DNA of 64,000 bases from Haematococcus lacustris (GCA_030144725.1 JASKMD010000026.1:1375981-1439980); one strand, 5' to 3'. Shown: positions 28,066 through 39,751, counted from the stretch's first letter. Notes: generated by a model from the sequence alone, not told the origin. Numbers and translations: made by a program.

Positions 28066-31000
28066 AGAAAGAAAGAAAGAAAGAAAGACTACGCCCTCGC
28101 CGTCGGGCGTGCATTAAGGGGGGAGAGTAGCCTCGGGGCGTGCCCTTGCTACCCTCCCACCGGAGACAGGTGGGGGGGGTGGGGAGGGAGGGTTGCCAGG
28201 CTACCGGGCGCACCCAGGGGCCATGTCAACATCCTCTCTCCCCTGCATAGCTCATCCAGCCGGTGCCCTTGCCGTTCGTGTCCATTGTTTGGTTTGCTTT
28301 CTTTGCTGTTTCGGCGGTTCAGCTTGCCGTCTCGCTACAACGAGTGCATGTGCAGTTTGTATCGCATGTCGGTGAAGCCACTTCAGCAGGTTGTCGTTTG
28401 TGTCATTTACTCCTAGCTCTAGAAGTCGCTTATGGGTGTGGTCCTTGTATATTGTGCCACCCACTCCTAGCATGATGTTGATTTGTTTTGCGGAGGCACA
28501 GTTGATGCCTGGTTGGAGTGCTTGAAGCAAGTTGGCGTGCTGCGCGGTCGCTTTGTGTAGTTGTTCCGTTGGGTCGGTGTCCATGCAATATTTTATTTCT
28601 ATCAGGGTCACATGTCTATGCCTCAGCGGGATCTTCGTCGCCGGTCCTTCGTAGGGCCCGTTTGGGGAGATAATCACGGCGTCCGGGTAGGTGATTCGTC
28701 CTGTAGTGGTGGGGTCTATGTCGAGCGCGCGTCTCAGGTTTCTGCGTTTGAGCTTGCTTTTGATCGGAGAGGCTGTGTCGCTGTCCTCGTACAGGTCGCC
28801 GACATCGGTGAAGACCAGGCCGGCGCCGAGGGCTCCATCCTGCACGGCTCGGAGGATGGCGCGGCCGGCCGCATTGTGGCGGTGCGTGACTAGCTTGTTC
28901 GTAGCAGTGCAACCTGACAGGATGTGTAGGGCGCTGTCCGGCTGGCCGCATAGTGGGCAGTTTGTGCTGTCGCTGAGCCCAAAACGGACTGCGTGCTTCT
29001 GATTGTAGAGAGTGCCAGTTCTATAGCGCATTATGCACCGTTGTTGTGGCGTGGTGATGGCCCCATCGCGCCAAAGGAAGTTGCTCATCTTGTGTGCTAT
29101 GAGGGTGATGGACTGCCATGCCTCGTAGTAGATGGAGTCTTGGTTGGCCAGTCCAAGTCTATGTCTGGTGTGCATGTGGGTTTTCAGGCTGCCCGTCAGG
29201 TCTCCTAGTGGCCGGGGGGGGTGGTCCTCCTTCCCAGGAGTTTGCAGCCAATGGATGTCGTGGTAGGGATCCTTGCAACCTGGGATGGTGATGTCATGGT
29301 TATCATGTTGTGCTGCCAGTTTGGCTGTGTGGTCGGCGTATTCGTTGCCAATGATGCCATTGTGTGCTCTCACCTTGAAGAGGTGTATCGTGGTAGGGCT
29401 AGCTTTGATTGTTTGTACTATGGTGGTAAGGATATCCTTGTGCTTGTGCAGGTGGAGACGCATGGGTTGGAGGACAGCCATCCTTATTTGAAACATGGCG
29501 GTGAGGCTGTCGGTGGCGATGTGTATGTGCCCTTGGTCTAGTGCTGCCTTGATGGCTGCGAGCTCGGCTCTTGTGATCGTGTTGGTAGCCCCCTCTCCAC
29601 TGGGGTTGATGGTTTGGTGTTGTTGTGTGCCCTGGGGGTGGTAGATGCCTGCTCCAATGCGTTGGACTGCTCCTGGTGCTGTGGTGCAGCTGCCATCGGT
29701 GTATGTCCATGATTTCCAGTCCCCAACCTTTGATTGGAGGTGGGTGCCGCTCCAGTGGGTATCGGGGGTGTGAGAGGTGGGGGGGAGGGCTGTGGGGGGT
29801 GTTGGTGTATCTTGGGGTAGTTTCCTGTAGGTGCCAGCCCCTGTCAAGCTTGTGTGGGCCGGCGGTGGGGGGGGTTGGCGTGTGTTTAAGGGGGTAAGGA
29901 ACTTCCTACCAACGAGCTGACTCAAGGCGCCGCGCAAGCTGTCGAGCCATAGTGGGTTCCGTGCTTGCAGATGATGTATTGCGCTCGAGTTGTGAATAAG
30001 TACGAGCAGTGAGTGGTGTTTGTTGCTGCAGGTGTACGGTATGCTCCCAGCCCACGCTTGCGGCGGGTCTGGCTGCAGCGCATGGGGTGCGAAGGTGCCA
30101 ATTTTGGTGCACAGGTGGGGGTGCTCAGAAATCCACCGCATGTATGTTGCAGAGTTTGTGCGTCCTTTGTTGGGCAGGAGCATGGCAGTGAGGGTTGGTG
30201 TGTGTGTTGGGGCTTGTGCTGCGTGTAGGGCGTGTCGCACAGCCATAGTGATGTCTGCTTTGGTGGGTTGGGCCCATGACATGCCTTGGTGCTGGCAGAG
30301 TAAGGGGGGGCCCAGTGAGCCGAACAGTTTGTCTTTTTCGCATGGGCTGTAGTACTCTTCAAAGAGTGGGCTGCAGTGGAGAGGGGTGGTGTAGCGTTCC
30401 TTGGTGATCTCCAGGTGTTGTCTCAGGATGTGGACGATTGGTGTGGGGGTTGTGTGTGTGGCATCAGCGGTTGCTTGGCCATGCCTTGCCAAGAGGCTGG
30501 CAAGCTCTGCGGCAAAGCTGGTGTTTAGGGGTGTCAGGGCGTTCTTCTGTGTTGCGTTGTATCTAGATAGCAGGTTTGCTGCTCGGGCGGGTGCAATGAC
30601 TCCCACGCATTTACCATCTGTGTTGTAGACGGCTACGACCTGCTGTGTGATTGGTTGGGGTAGGGCTTGTGTGGGGGCTGGGGTTGGTTGGCAGGGGTAG
30701 AAGTCTGCATGTCGGAGCCACACTTCGCACCTTCCAGTTGGGCATATGTCAAGTTGCGGGTTAGTGGGGAGGACATCAAATCTAATTTTGGAGCGTAGCG
30801 GGTCGCCGTGGGTGGACTGCCATTGTCCACGTGCAGTGTCGCTCATGCTTTGTCGCATCAGATCGTCGTTAATGTCGCCGTCCTTGCGCGTGCTTGTGAG
30901 TGCGTATTGCCTAGCCTCCGTCTCTGTTTTGTACTCCTCCATGTGCTCGCAGAAGTCTGTATGGTGATTTAGCATGGTGAATGCCTCCGCGCTGGGTTCC

Positions 31001-34000
31001 CAGTGGACCTCTACTATCTCCTCGTCAGCAGCGGCTCTGCGTGCCTCCTTCTCGTGTGGAGCTAGCGGTGCGCAAGAGGGGCATTCCCATTCTGCGTTGT
31101 CATCAGAGCCAGGTCTTTCACTTGGCTTGGCGCATTTGCAGTCAAGGAGGCACTGCCAGTGGTACGTGCGTTGGCATGTGTCACAGACATACATGTCTGC
31201 AGCATCTGCATCCTTCTCCCTGCTGTTGGGTGACCAGCATAGCTCACAGTCGCAGTCGTCGTCCCTGAGTTGGCTGCGTAGGTAGGGCTTTACGCTCTGC
31301 GGGTGGTAGCCGTTCTTGGCGTAGAGGGGTAGGGCCCATTTCTCAACTCTTGACGGGTGCCATGTTACCCAGTATTGCTGTTGCATGGTGCCATCAACCT
31401 CCTCTTTAGATTGTTGCTTTTGGTGTGTCCTTCTTGCTGCTTTGGGGCGTAGGTCTAGGCCAGATGTGGTGTTAGTAATCTGCCAGCCAAAGACCTTCTT
31501 GATCTTCTCCCTGTGCCTGAACATCTGATTCAACATCATTTGGCTGTGGCTAACTGTGCCACTTGTGGCTTGGTCCTCCTTCCAGGTGTATAGCTGGGTC
31601 GGGTTCAGGTGTGGCAATGGGAGGTCAGTGGCATCAGGTAGGGCTACTCTGCCCATGCTCTTGTTGCCGGTGGGTGGTTTCGGCGCAGGCCTCTTGTTGT
31701 TGATGTTCTGTGGGTCGGTTGTGGTTGCACCGGTGTGTTGTGTGTTTGTGTGGGGTGGTGGGGCAGCAGTGGGTTGTTCGGGAGGCTTATTGAAGAGGTC
31801 GGTGATGCGAATGACTTGGTTGGAGGCGATGGAGGCCTGCCAGTTCCACCCCGGTAGTGCGTATGTGCTTTTGTCAGTCCACTGGCAGGCTGTGAGGCCT
31901 CCCATGCTCTGGTGCGTCTGCCTGTGTTTGAGGTCCAGGTCCAGGTTGATGTCCCGGTGGTTCATGATGGCTTGCAGTTGGTCTGAGGTGGGTTCCTCCC
32001 CTAGCTGAAGCAGCAGGCGCAGGCGGTTTAGGGCTCCAATGTGTTTGTGTGTTGCCCTCCTGCCCCTGTGTTTGGCGAGGACCCTCAACTCTCTGCCTGA
32101 TATGATGTTGGTGCCTTTCATTTCTAAGAGTTGGTGGGGGCCAGAGAAGCCAAGTGCAATCAGGGGGCCCACTATGGCACGCATCACTCTAGTGTGGTGT
32201 TTGTCTAGGGGTTGGGCCACCGATGCTGTGTGTATAGCTTGTAGCTGTGCCAACAGGGGGGGGTCAATGGTGGTGCCTTGGAGTGCCACTTGCAGGGAGC
32301 TGTTGTGGGCGCAGAGCAGCTGGCGGGTGCGAGAGCATTTCTGCAGCTCCTTCTGAGTCTGATGTCTGGATGGCTTTTGGGCTAGCAGCTGCGAGAGGTA
32401 CGTGATCTGCATGGCAAGCATGGACCTGGTGACCTTGCCGTAGCGGCCCTCCGCTTGGAGTCCTTCCAATAGTGTCTTCACGCAGCGGCTGTTGTATTCC
32501 ACTGCCAGTGAGGTGCATCCTAGGCCAAAGGTGTCTGTATCTTCACGGATCATGGCGCTAGGTGCGCTGACCCACAGGCCAAACCTGCGCTTCATCATTG
32601 TGGTTATCATGCTGTCCCATGCTTCTAGGTCAGTGGGTGAGCAGGGTGTCACTGGAAAGGCATAGGCCAAGCAGGTGGCCACTGCCGTCTTCACGATGTG
32701 GAGGGTCTGACGAGGTGAGGCGTATGATGTGCGGAGGCATTCAAGCCTGGAGCGGAGGGTGTCAGTCATGCGTCTATGCTGGTGCTTCCAGTCCAGGGTC
32801 ATGGTGATGTTGACACCTAGGTACAGGAAGGGCTGGGTGGGGGGGAGGTACTGAGTGGCCTGTCCTTGCACCTCAATCTGGCCATGGAGCTGGGCTGCCA
32901 CCTGGGCTGTAGGGTCATTTGTGCCATAGACTTTTGTCTTGGCCTTTTGGTGTAGTATGCCTGTTACTTTGGTTTTGCTGCCTGACACTTGCAGGCTTCC
33001 CCAAGTGGAGAACTCTGTGAGCTTATGCGCCTGGATCTTAAGGTCGGAGAGGCACGAGGTGAGAATGATGAGGTCGTCTGCAAAGGCTAGGCTGCTCAGT
33101 TTGTTTTGGTGTCGTAGAGTGTTGTCCTGGTGCTGGGTTGCATCGAGGCAGCTGTGCTCATACCCTCTGCCTCCAACGTGCAGCCATCGCAAGAGCGGCT
33201 CCATGTAGATTAGGAATAGTAGGGGGGAGAGAGAGTCTCCTTGGATAGTGCCTCGTGTGATAGGAACAGGTTGGCCTTTCAGTTGCGGTGTGAGCTGTAC
33301 TGTGCTGCTCGCTCCGGTGTAGAGATCTTTTACTGCCTCGATGGCGTCTGTGGGAAAGCCCAGGTCATACATGATCCAGAGTGTCTTATCCTGATCGGTG
33401 GTGTTAAAGGCAGAGGTAAAGTCTACGATGAGTGCGTAGATGTCTTGTTGGCCTATCTTGGCGTCTTCGAGGGCCATGACGAGGCTTTGCAGCTGGGTCA
33501 TAGTGTCTTGGTGCCTGCGGAAGCCTGCCTGGCAACTACTAAGGACGTTGTGTTGTTCAGCATACTCGTATAGTGCCACTGTGATCATACGTGTCCATAG
33601 TTTGTAGAGGGTGTTGGCAAGGCCGATGGGTCTGTAGTTGGCTAGGTCAGTCTCGGACCCCTTGTTTTTGTAGATGAGCACAGTGTTGCTAGTCTTCCAT
33701 CCGGTGGGGGTGAGGCCTGTCGCCCATAGGACTGTGAACATGTCGTGTATGGCGGTCGTGATCTCGTCCGGTAGCATTTTCAGTAGTTCGTTAGGTATGT
33801 CATCTGGTCCTGGTGCTTTGCCGCTGCTGAGCTGTTTTAGGCAGGTGTGGAAGGTGGCGGTGTTCTGGATCGTGGAGTTAAGCCATGCCCTCTTTGCTCT
33901 GTTGCCTTCCAGGTCTGGCTCTTCTCGCTGGGTGGCGCCCGTCTTGAGTGTGAAGCGGTCAATGGCATTGGGCTGCTCCCAAGGTGCCTTTCTAGGGCAG

Positions 34001-35441
34001 TGTTCTGGTAGGTATGTCCCTGTTTTGCTACCTGTGGCGGCCCAAGTTCGTGTAAAGTAGCGGTCAGCTACCTGCACTAGTTGTGTGGGGTCTGTTGCCA
34101 GCGCACCAGTTCTGTCATCGTGTAGGGCTGTGATGGTGTGGCGTTTGCTCGATGGTTGGAAGATGGCCTTGTTTGCTAGCCGTGGTTTGGTGTGAATGAG
34201 CTTCTGGGCAGCTGCTCGGTGTCTGTCAGCATGGATAGCTGACTGCTCTTTGTCATAGGATTGTAGGTCTGTTTTTGTGTGTTTGTAGGCTAGTTTAAGG
34301 GCAGTGTGGAAAGGGGTACCGTCTTTGTGGTACATCCGTATGATGTCTAGTGCTGTCTGCTTGGCCGCTGTAGGTACTTTGCAGGAGGGGAGGGGAGGCA
34401 CATGTGTTAGTGCGTCGGTGATGGTGCTTCCCTTGTAGTCACTCAGGTGGTGCTGTGCATGCTTGATCCATAGGTGGGTGTGCCGCTTGTGGCTTCTGAG
34501 TTTGTTGCAGCCTCGCAGCCGGTAGTGTTGACCTGTGGCATTATGGGTTTTGGTTTGGCAGTTTTCTATTGCCACCTTGAGGCATTTGTCCAGGAGATTG
34601 TGCATATGGGTGGCCAGCTCATTCACAACTATTGGTGCACTGGTTCCATCGATGTGGGTTAGTTGCTGGATAGATTTGGCACAACTGTTGGTGATGGCTG
34701 CATAGTGTGCTTGTGCCGCTGTTTTAGCAGGTCTCAGGGTCAATTGCAAGCGTGCTAGGAGTTGTGGAATGTTGTTGTTCGTGTCTTGGCAGGCTTGCTT
34801 GAACTTCTCCTGGTCTTCTTTGCTGACTGGAGTTGTGAGCGCTTTTTTGCAGGTCTGTCTTAAGGTCGGCAATGTGGGTATGGCAGGTATGTTGAGGCCA
34901 GTGGACGTGATATCTAGGGCCATAGTAAGGGGTAGGTGGTCGCTGAGCCCGCCTCCCCATTTGCTTGCGCAGGCTAGCAGCCGTGGCTTTGCGGGGCTGT
35001 TGCGTGTGAGGATGTCATCAATGCGGCTGTCAGTGTTTTGTGGCTGGCCTGTTTCGTCTGCCTCCTTCCATTGCCTGTGTGTGGCTTTTCTATCTTCTTG
35101 TTGCACTGGCTGCAGGTTCTGGGAGTGCAAGAAGGCCCTATAATCCATGTCCTGCGGGTAGGTGGTGTTGCTGCTCCTGTCATTGGGCCGCCAGGTGGCA
35201 TTCATGTCTCCTATCATTAGGGGGAGGTGTGATCTGTGTGCATTTAGGAGTGTTGTTATGGTGTCTTGCATGGCGAGGCGGGCTGAGGACGCTGCTGCGC
35301 TGTGTCCTAATGGCCAGTAGGTACCTATCAGGATGACTGGCGTGGAGTTTGTGGGCTGCAGGGTGGCTGTGACCAGTCTCCCAGCAGAGTCAGCGGTGTT
35401 TGCTTTGGCTGTGGTTGCCACAGCTATAGAGCGCTTGACAG
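28066..35441 (-). mobile_element. Dualen/RandI-like LINE, 5' end lost in gap
   Basis: Non-LTR retrotransposon in minus orientation. Its 3' end is at the left: stop codon at 28252-28254, a short 3' UTR, then an (AAAG)n tail (28066-28088 on plus, CTTT on the sense strand) typical of LINEs ending in microsatellites. The 5' end runs into the 500-N gap. One uninterrupted frame of about 2395 codons suggests recent activity. No target duplication can be defined because the 5' junction is missing. Confidence 0.9.
28252..35441 (-). CDS. LINE polyprotein: APE nuclease, RT, PHD, PCIF1-like region, RNase H, CCHC + PD-(D/E)xK-like
   Basis: Open to the gap at its N-terminus. Domains in order on the minus strand: exonuclease-endonuclease-phosphatase fold (GDMNATW about 35210, SRIDDILT about 35010, LSDHLPL about 34940); reverse transcriptase (VLIYKNKGS about 33670, RGTIQGDSLSP about 33240, FADD about 33080); PHD finger (CELCWSP...CDTCQRTYHWQC...CPSC, about 31250-31080); a region with DICPTGRCEVWLR and HCSPLFEEYYSP...FGSLGPP (about 30750-30020) recalling PCIF1-type methyltransferase-fold proteins, but without an NPPF-like motif; RNase H (YTDGS, RAELAAI, ATDSLTA, AHNGIIGNEYAD, about 29700-29310); a CCHC knuckle CPLCGQPDSALHILSGC (about 28960-28910); and YPDAVII...LIEIKYC (about 28695-28590), like a restriction-type endonuclease core. 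Dual endonucleases plus RNase H define the Dualen/RandI clade known from Chlamydomonas. The PCIF1-like and PD-(D/E)xK calls are pattern-based inference. Confidence 0.88.
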
Positions 35442-35941
35442 NNNNNNNNNNNNNNNNNNNNNNNNNNNNNNNNNNNNNNNNNNNNNNNNNNNNNNNNNNN
35501 NNNNNNNNNNNNNNNNNNNNNNNNNNNNNNNNNNNNNNNNNNNNNNNNNNNNNNNNNNNNNNNNNNNNNNNNNNNNNNNNNNNNNNNNNNNNNNNNNNNN
35601 NNNNNNNNNNNNNNNNNNNNNNNNNNNNNNNNNNNNNNNNNNNNNNNNNNNNNNNNNNNNNNNNNNNNNNNNNNNNNNNNNNNNNNNNNNNNNNNNNNNN
35701 NNNNNNNNNNNNNNNNNNNNNNNNNNNNNNNNNNNNNNNNNNNNNNNNNNNNNNNNNNNNNNNNNNNNNNNNNNNNNNNNNNNNNNNNNNNNNNNNNNNN
35801 NNNNNNNNNNNNNNNNNNNNNNNNNNNNNNNNNNNNNNNNNNNNNNNNNNNNNNNNNNNNNNNNNNNNNNNNNNNNNNNNNNNNNNNNNNNNNNNNNNNN
35901 NNNNNNNNNNNNNNNNNNNNNNNNNNNNNNNNNNNNNNNNN
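35442..35941. other. assembly gap of 500 N
   Basis: Exactly 500 N. To its left is the LINE endonuclease (minus strand); to its right is the C-terminus of a Fanzor gene (plus strand). The true distance and order across the gap are unknown. Confidence 1.
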
Positions 35942-36071
35942 GGAGCTGTGCTTCTGGCCACAGCAGGGAGCTCTGCCAGCCAAGGGCAAGGAGTACCCTG
36001 GCCTGGGCTACAAGCGAGTGCGAGACAAACCACCCAAGGCCCAGCAGCAGCAGCCTGCTGAGGCACAGTAG
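35942..36071 (+). pseudogene. Fanzor C-terminal fragment, cut by gap
   Basis: The open frame from the gap edge to TAG (36069-36071) encodes ELCFWPQQGALPAKGKEYPG and LGYKRVRDKPP, ending PAEAQ. It is nearly identical to the end of the copy at 40428-40922. The rest of the gene is hidden in the gap, so it could be intact there. Confidence 0.8.
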
Positions 36072-36410
36072 TATGTGCCCCCCTTTGAGCTGTTATCAGC
36101 TTACAATTAGTGCATGTTTTGTCATGCCAACTCTACGTCATAGCCCTCGTGGTCAGGCAATGCTGTAGGTGGAAGGCGACCGTGACCATGTGTATGCCAT
36201 GTTTAGGCCATGAGCATGCCATGCGATGGGAACACCACACAGAAAAAACACTGTTTTGTAGTGGTTCACAACTAGTGTGTTCGACTGCAATGAAGGCTCA
36301 AGGTTGAGGGCCAAGGTGCTGGGTCTTGCCTTTGTGTACTCCGTGTAAAGGCTCCGTGACAATCCCAAGTTCCTTGAAGAAATTGCTGACTTATCAAAGC
36401 ATAGCACCTA
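36072..36410 (+). repeat. conserved Fanzor 3' tail and adjoining Fanzor-like coding patch
   Basis: 36072-36322 matches 40923-41177 almost base for base (stop codon to ccaaggtgctgg). This conserved tail after Fanzor stop codons is where guide (omega) RNAs and element right ends lie in characterised Fanzor/TnpB systems. Beyond the point where the two copies diverge, 36323-36410 encodes LRDNPKFLEEIADLSKHST, similar to the block at about 21645-21570, so a second Fanzor piece follows directly. Similarity stops at cacctagtggg (about 36410). Confidence 0.65.
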
Positions 36411-37720
36411 GTGGGTTGGGTCGTGGGCAAAGGGGTCTGCACAGGGGTGTAGTGGCTGTTGACGGCTGCAGGGCCCACAGAGTTTGGGCCGGCAGGACGG
36501 GCAGGGCGGGGTGCGATGCAGGCCAGTGGGTGGGATGCGTTTGCGGCAGCTGCTGACATGCAATCTGTACAGTGGCTGTGTTGAACAGCTCAGTAACTAA
36601 CAACCCTCTAAAGTGGGCTCTTGCTGGCTCTTGGGGCATTATCCACCCGCCCACCTGCCCACCCGGCCACCCGCCCACCTCCCTGTGTTGACCTGCGCTG
36701 ACCTTGTGAGCCGCCTCATGGCTGTCCAGCTCCACCAGAGGCACCCACTGCCCACAGCCCTGGGGGCACAGCACGCAGTTCCCATCAAACCCAGGCCCTG
36801 CAGCTGATTCTGATGCTGCACCAGGGGTATCCTCCATATCTGCAGGCGCACGGGCGGGCGGGCAGGCCGGCGGGCGGGCGGGTGGGCGGGTGGGCGGGCG
36901 TTTGGGCAAGTTAGTTGTGATTAGGTGGGGTGGGGTGGCCAGCAGGCGGGCGGGCAGGTGGTTCAGCTTGCGGACCTTATGTCTGCCTAGCCTGACTGCC
37001 TCCAGCGCTACAGGGCCGCCACACCACCTGCCCTGGTCCTGGCATTCGTGGCAGCAACGCTGGCAGAGATGAATCTAGTGGTGGTACTGCTGCTGCTGCC
37101 ACCACTGCCGATGCATCCGCTGCTGCTGCCGCTGCCGCTACTGCCAACACCACTGTCCAAATCCGCAGGCTGGTGCGTCTGGTGTTGCGCCAGTGTGTGC
37201 TCACCAATCTCAATCACGGTGCTGTTGCCGCTGCTGCTGCTATTGCCGCTGCTGCTGCTATTGCCGCTGCTGCTGTTGCATCCGTTGCTGCTGCCGCTGC
37301 CACTGCTGCCACCACCACTTCTCAAACATGAGGGTATGCGCATGAGGGTATGCGCACCAATTTCAATGACGGTCACGGTGTCAGGCGTCAGAGAGGCTGC
37401 ACCTCCCCCCGTGCCATATACAGCCTGGGGTGATTCCAGCTCGACCCCAGCCACCTGCTGCCCGCAGGCTGGCAGGGCCTCTACAGCCCAGGGGTGGGAC
37501 GCCTGGTGGCAGTGGTGCAGCAGCAGGGGAGACAGGGGAGGGAGAGCAGCAGGGGAAGCAGCAGGTGAAGGGGCAGTAGGGGCGGTAGAAGCAGGTGATG
37601 TAGGAGCAAGTGTAGCAAGGGCAGCAGCAGCAGCATGAGCAGCAGCAGCAGCAGCGTGAGCAGCAGCAGCAGCAGCAGCGTGAGCAGCAGCAGCAGCAGC
37701 AGCGTGAGCAGCAGTAGCGT

Positions 37721-37752
<32 letters not shown>

Positions 37753-38408
37753 GCTGGATCAACAGCAGCGAAGCAGGAGACTCATGGTCTTAGGCATAGG
37801 AGGACTACCCCTGCCCTGACCCAAATTTTCACCCTAACACTGACCCTGACCCTAACACTGACATGAATCCCTGACCCTAAGCTTAATCTCAACTCTAACC
37901 CATCACGTGCAACAGCCACGCCAGACAGCACATGGGACAAACACAACGTGCGATGCGCATGCCAGCACAACCGGATATATTCAAAATATGCTTTCTCTCC
38001 CTCAGGGCGGTACAAGGTCTGTCAGGTCAGTATGATCACAGATTGGGACGTGCATCACACATGGGTGTCACACATCCCAGGGGGTGACCTTGGACAGCCC
38101 AGTCAAACAAGCATTGCTAGCTGCTAGGCCCCCCGCAAGTCCTAGATCAGGTCAAGTCGGTCCCCATGCGTACCAGAGGGCAGGCCTTTAGCTCTCCTAG
38201 GGGTGAATCCTCAAAGCCCCTGTCTGCATCAGTCCATGCCAGCATCTCGTTGATGCTACACCCTCTGCTGAACCAGCCCCACATCCCTCACCTCATCTGC
38301 AACCTCGCCTGCCTCAAAGTGGCTGTTCACATGCTGGGTCAGGCGGTCAACGCTCTTAAAGCTCGCTCCACACACAGGGCAGCGGGGGCGCTCAGGCTGG
38401 CTGGCCAT
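36411..38408 (-). CDS. zinc-finger protein, ZUFSP/ZUP1-like N-terminal part, broken
   Basis: Minus-strand exons. 38408-38292 starts with ATG and encodes 39 residues, MASQPERPRCPVCGASF continuing to HVNSHFEAGEVADE, a C-x2-C-x12-H-x3-H finger. 36839-36703 encodes DMEDTPGAAS... and CPQGCGQWVPLVELDSHEAAH, a second Cys/His finger. A possible third block is 36564 to about 36411 (Pro-rich). A CPxCG...L..HVN.HF finger followed by a CxxxC...ELDSHE..H finger resembles the N-terminus of ZUFSP/ZUP1-type C78 peptidases, which cleave ubiquitin or UFM1 chains. No peptidase exons are visible, and homology to the Fanzor material begins exactly where the third block ends, so the gene looks cut by mobile DNA. 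Exons between 36.84 and 38.29 kb are unresolved; TVIEIG(A/E)HTL appears twice at about 37190-37380 and may be exonic. Confidence 0.5.
37618..37755. repeat. CAG/GCAGCGTGA microsatellite
   Basis: (CAG)n tracts separated by cgtgag in a regular pattern, giving poly-Leu or poly-Ala frames. It lies within the presumed intron of the zinc-finger gene. Confidence 0.85.
37806..37906. repeat. degenerate telomere-like CCCTAA/CCCTGA repeats
   Basis: Irregular series of accctaacactgaccctgac-type units. It may be an internal telomere-like tract or a simple-sequence relic. Too degenerate for a chromosome end. Confidence 0.5.
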
Positions 38409-39740
38409 GGATGAGGGCGTGCAAGGTCTAACGGGGTCTATGGAAGTGGCAAGCGTCCCTCCTGCATCAATGCTGCCACTTTTCTCAGGCTGGAGAGACA
38501 CTGGCTGCTGCCTGGGTCGTGTCTGTGCCTGCAGCCTGTCAGCACAGTGGCAGACCCTCAATAGGTCACGTAGTGGTTGAGAAGCTTGGATGTGGCTTGC
38601 AGCCCTTCAAATGTGGCTGCCCCTGAATGCCTCGCAGGGCGCTGTCTGGCACTGAGCAGCTACGCAGGCAGCGGATGCCATCAGTACGCTGCGCCGCAGC
38701 TACCGCGGAATCTCGCGTCAGCGCAGCAGGATGTGCGACGAATATTGTGCCGCGCGCCTCGCCAACAATCGATCCCATGTGGACACATGCTACGATTTTG
38801 ACCGCCATGCCAACAGTATTGCCCTGCTAGCAGTACCAACCCACAACCGTATTGCATCGGATTATGCGCCTGGTAGTTACGGGGCAAGATCTTGTCCTAC
38901 GAGGCCGATGCCATTTTGCACCACGCCCTCGCGCCCAATGACCCATCTCCCCCAGGAATGAACTCTGGTGTTCATTGCGCCTATTTAGGCTAGGGTGAGA
39001 GGTGTGGCTGGCTCGCATGCAGTGACATCCGTTGACTGTGCGGGTTGCGGGTTCTGGGGCCACTGCGAACCGTTGCGTCCACTGCGGCCATTGCGACTAC
39101 AGCAACCTTACATCGTTGATGCTTTGCGGCTAGCGATGCGACAGGCTTGCTAGCGACTGGCTGGTCTCACCTTGCAAAGTAGCACACTCTCACAGAAGGG
39201 TCACACATCCTCACACCCTGCACAGCTGACTGTGATCACAGCTGACTGTGATCACAGCTGACTGTGATCTGAGTTGCGACACCCGTCCTGCTCAGCAGGA
39301 TGTGCTCATGCCTGCTGCGCGAAGGACGGGCGTCGGTGCGTGGGGCGCAACCCTCCTCACATCCCTCACACTGGCCGTTGCAAACGCAGCCTGTGCTGTA
39401 GGTCCCCTGTGGGTCGTAAGTGCTAGGGGCCCACCAGTGCCGCGGAGCAAGATCCGCTTCCGATTGAAAGCCCGCGAAAACGAGGTTCGTCGTAGTCGTG
39501 GTGTGGTCCGCTGCAACTGTGCAGTCCGGAGAGCTCCGCGCTGATCACATCGCTTCTGTTCATGCCAGCGCAGGTCCTAGCGTCCCTCCAGCCAAACAAC
39601 GCGAGGAGCGAAGGGCTGCATGGAATACCCAGCGCCGACAGGTGCGCGCCCCCGCCTTGCATGCCCCAGCACTGCTCGTGTCCCCGCACTATTGGTGTCC
39701 CCGCATTGCCGGCCTGTCAAAATATTGACCGTAATTGTGA
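38409..39740. other. no supported gene
   Basis: Contains a perfect triple repeat of cacagctgactgtgat (about 39221-39270). The plus frame 39562-40491 opens here, but its first 60 codons have no recognisable features. A cgcag acceptor-like site lies at about 39750. Confidence 0.4.
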
Positions 39741-39751
39741 TGTGCCGCAGG

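Noticed and set aside
28561..34960. Many plus-strand frames of 60-150 codons opposite the LINE
   Set aside because: No domain similarity; they shadow the intact minus-strand polyprotein.
35333..36066. Frames crossing the N run as one protein
   Set aside because: The frame through 500 N is artificial; a minus-strand LINE on one side and a plus-strand Fanzor on the other cannot form one coding sequence.
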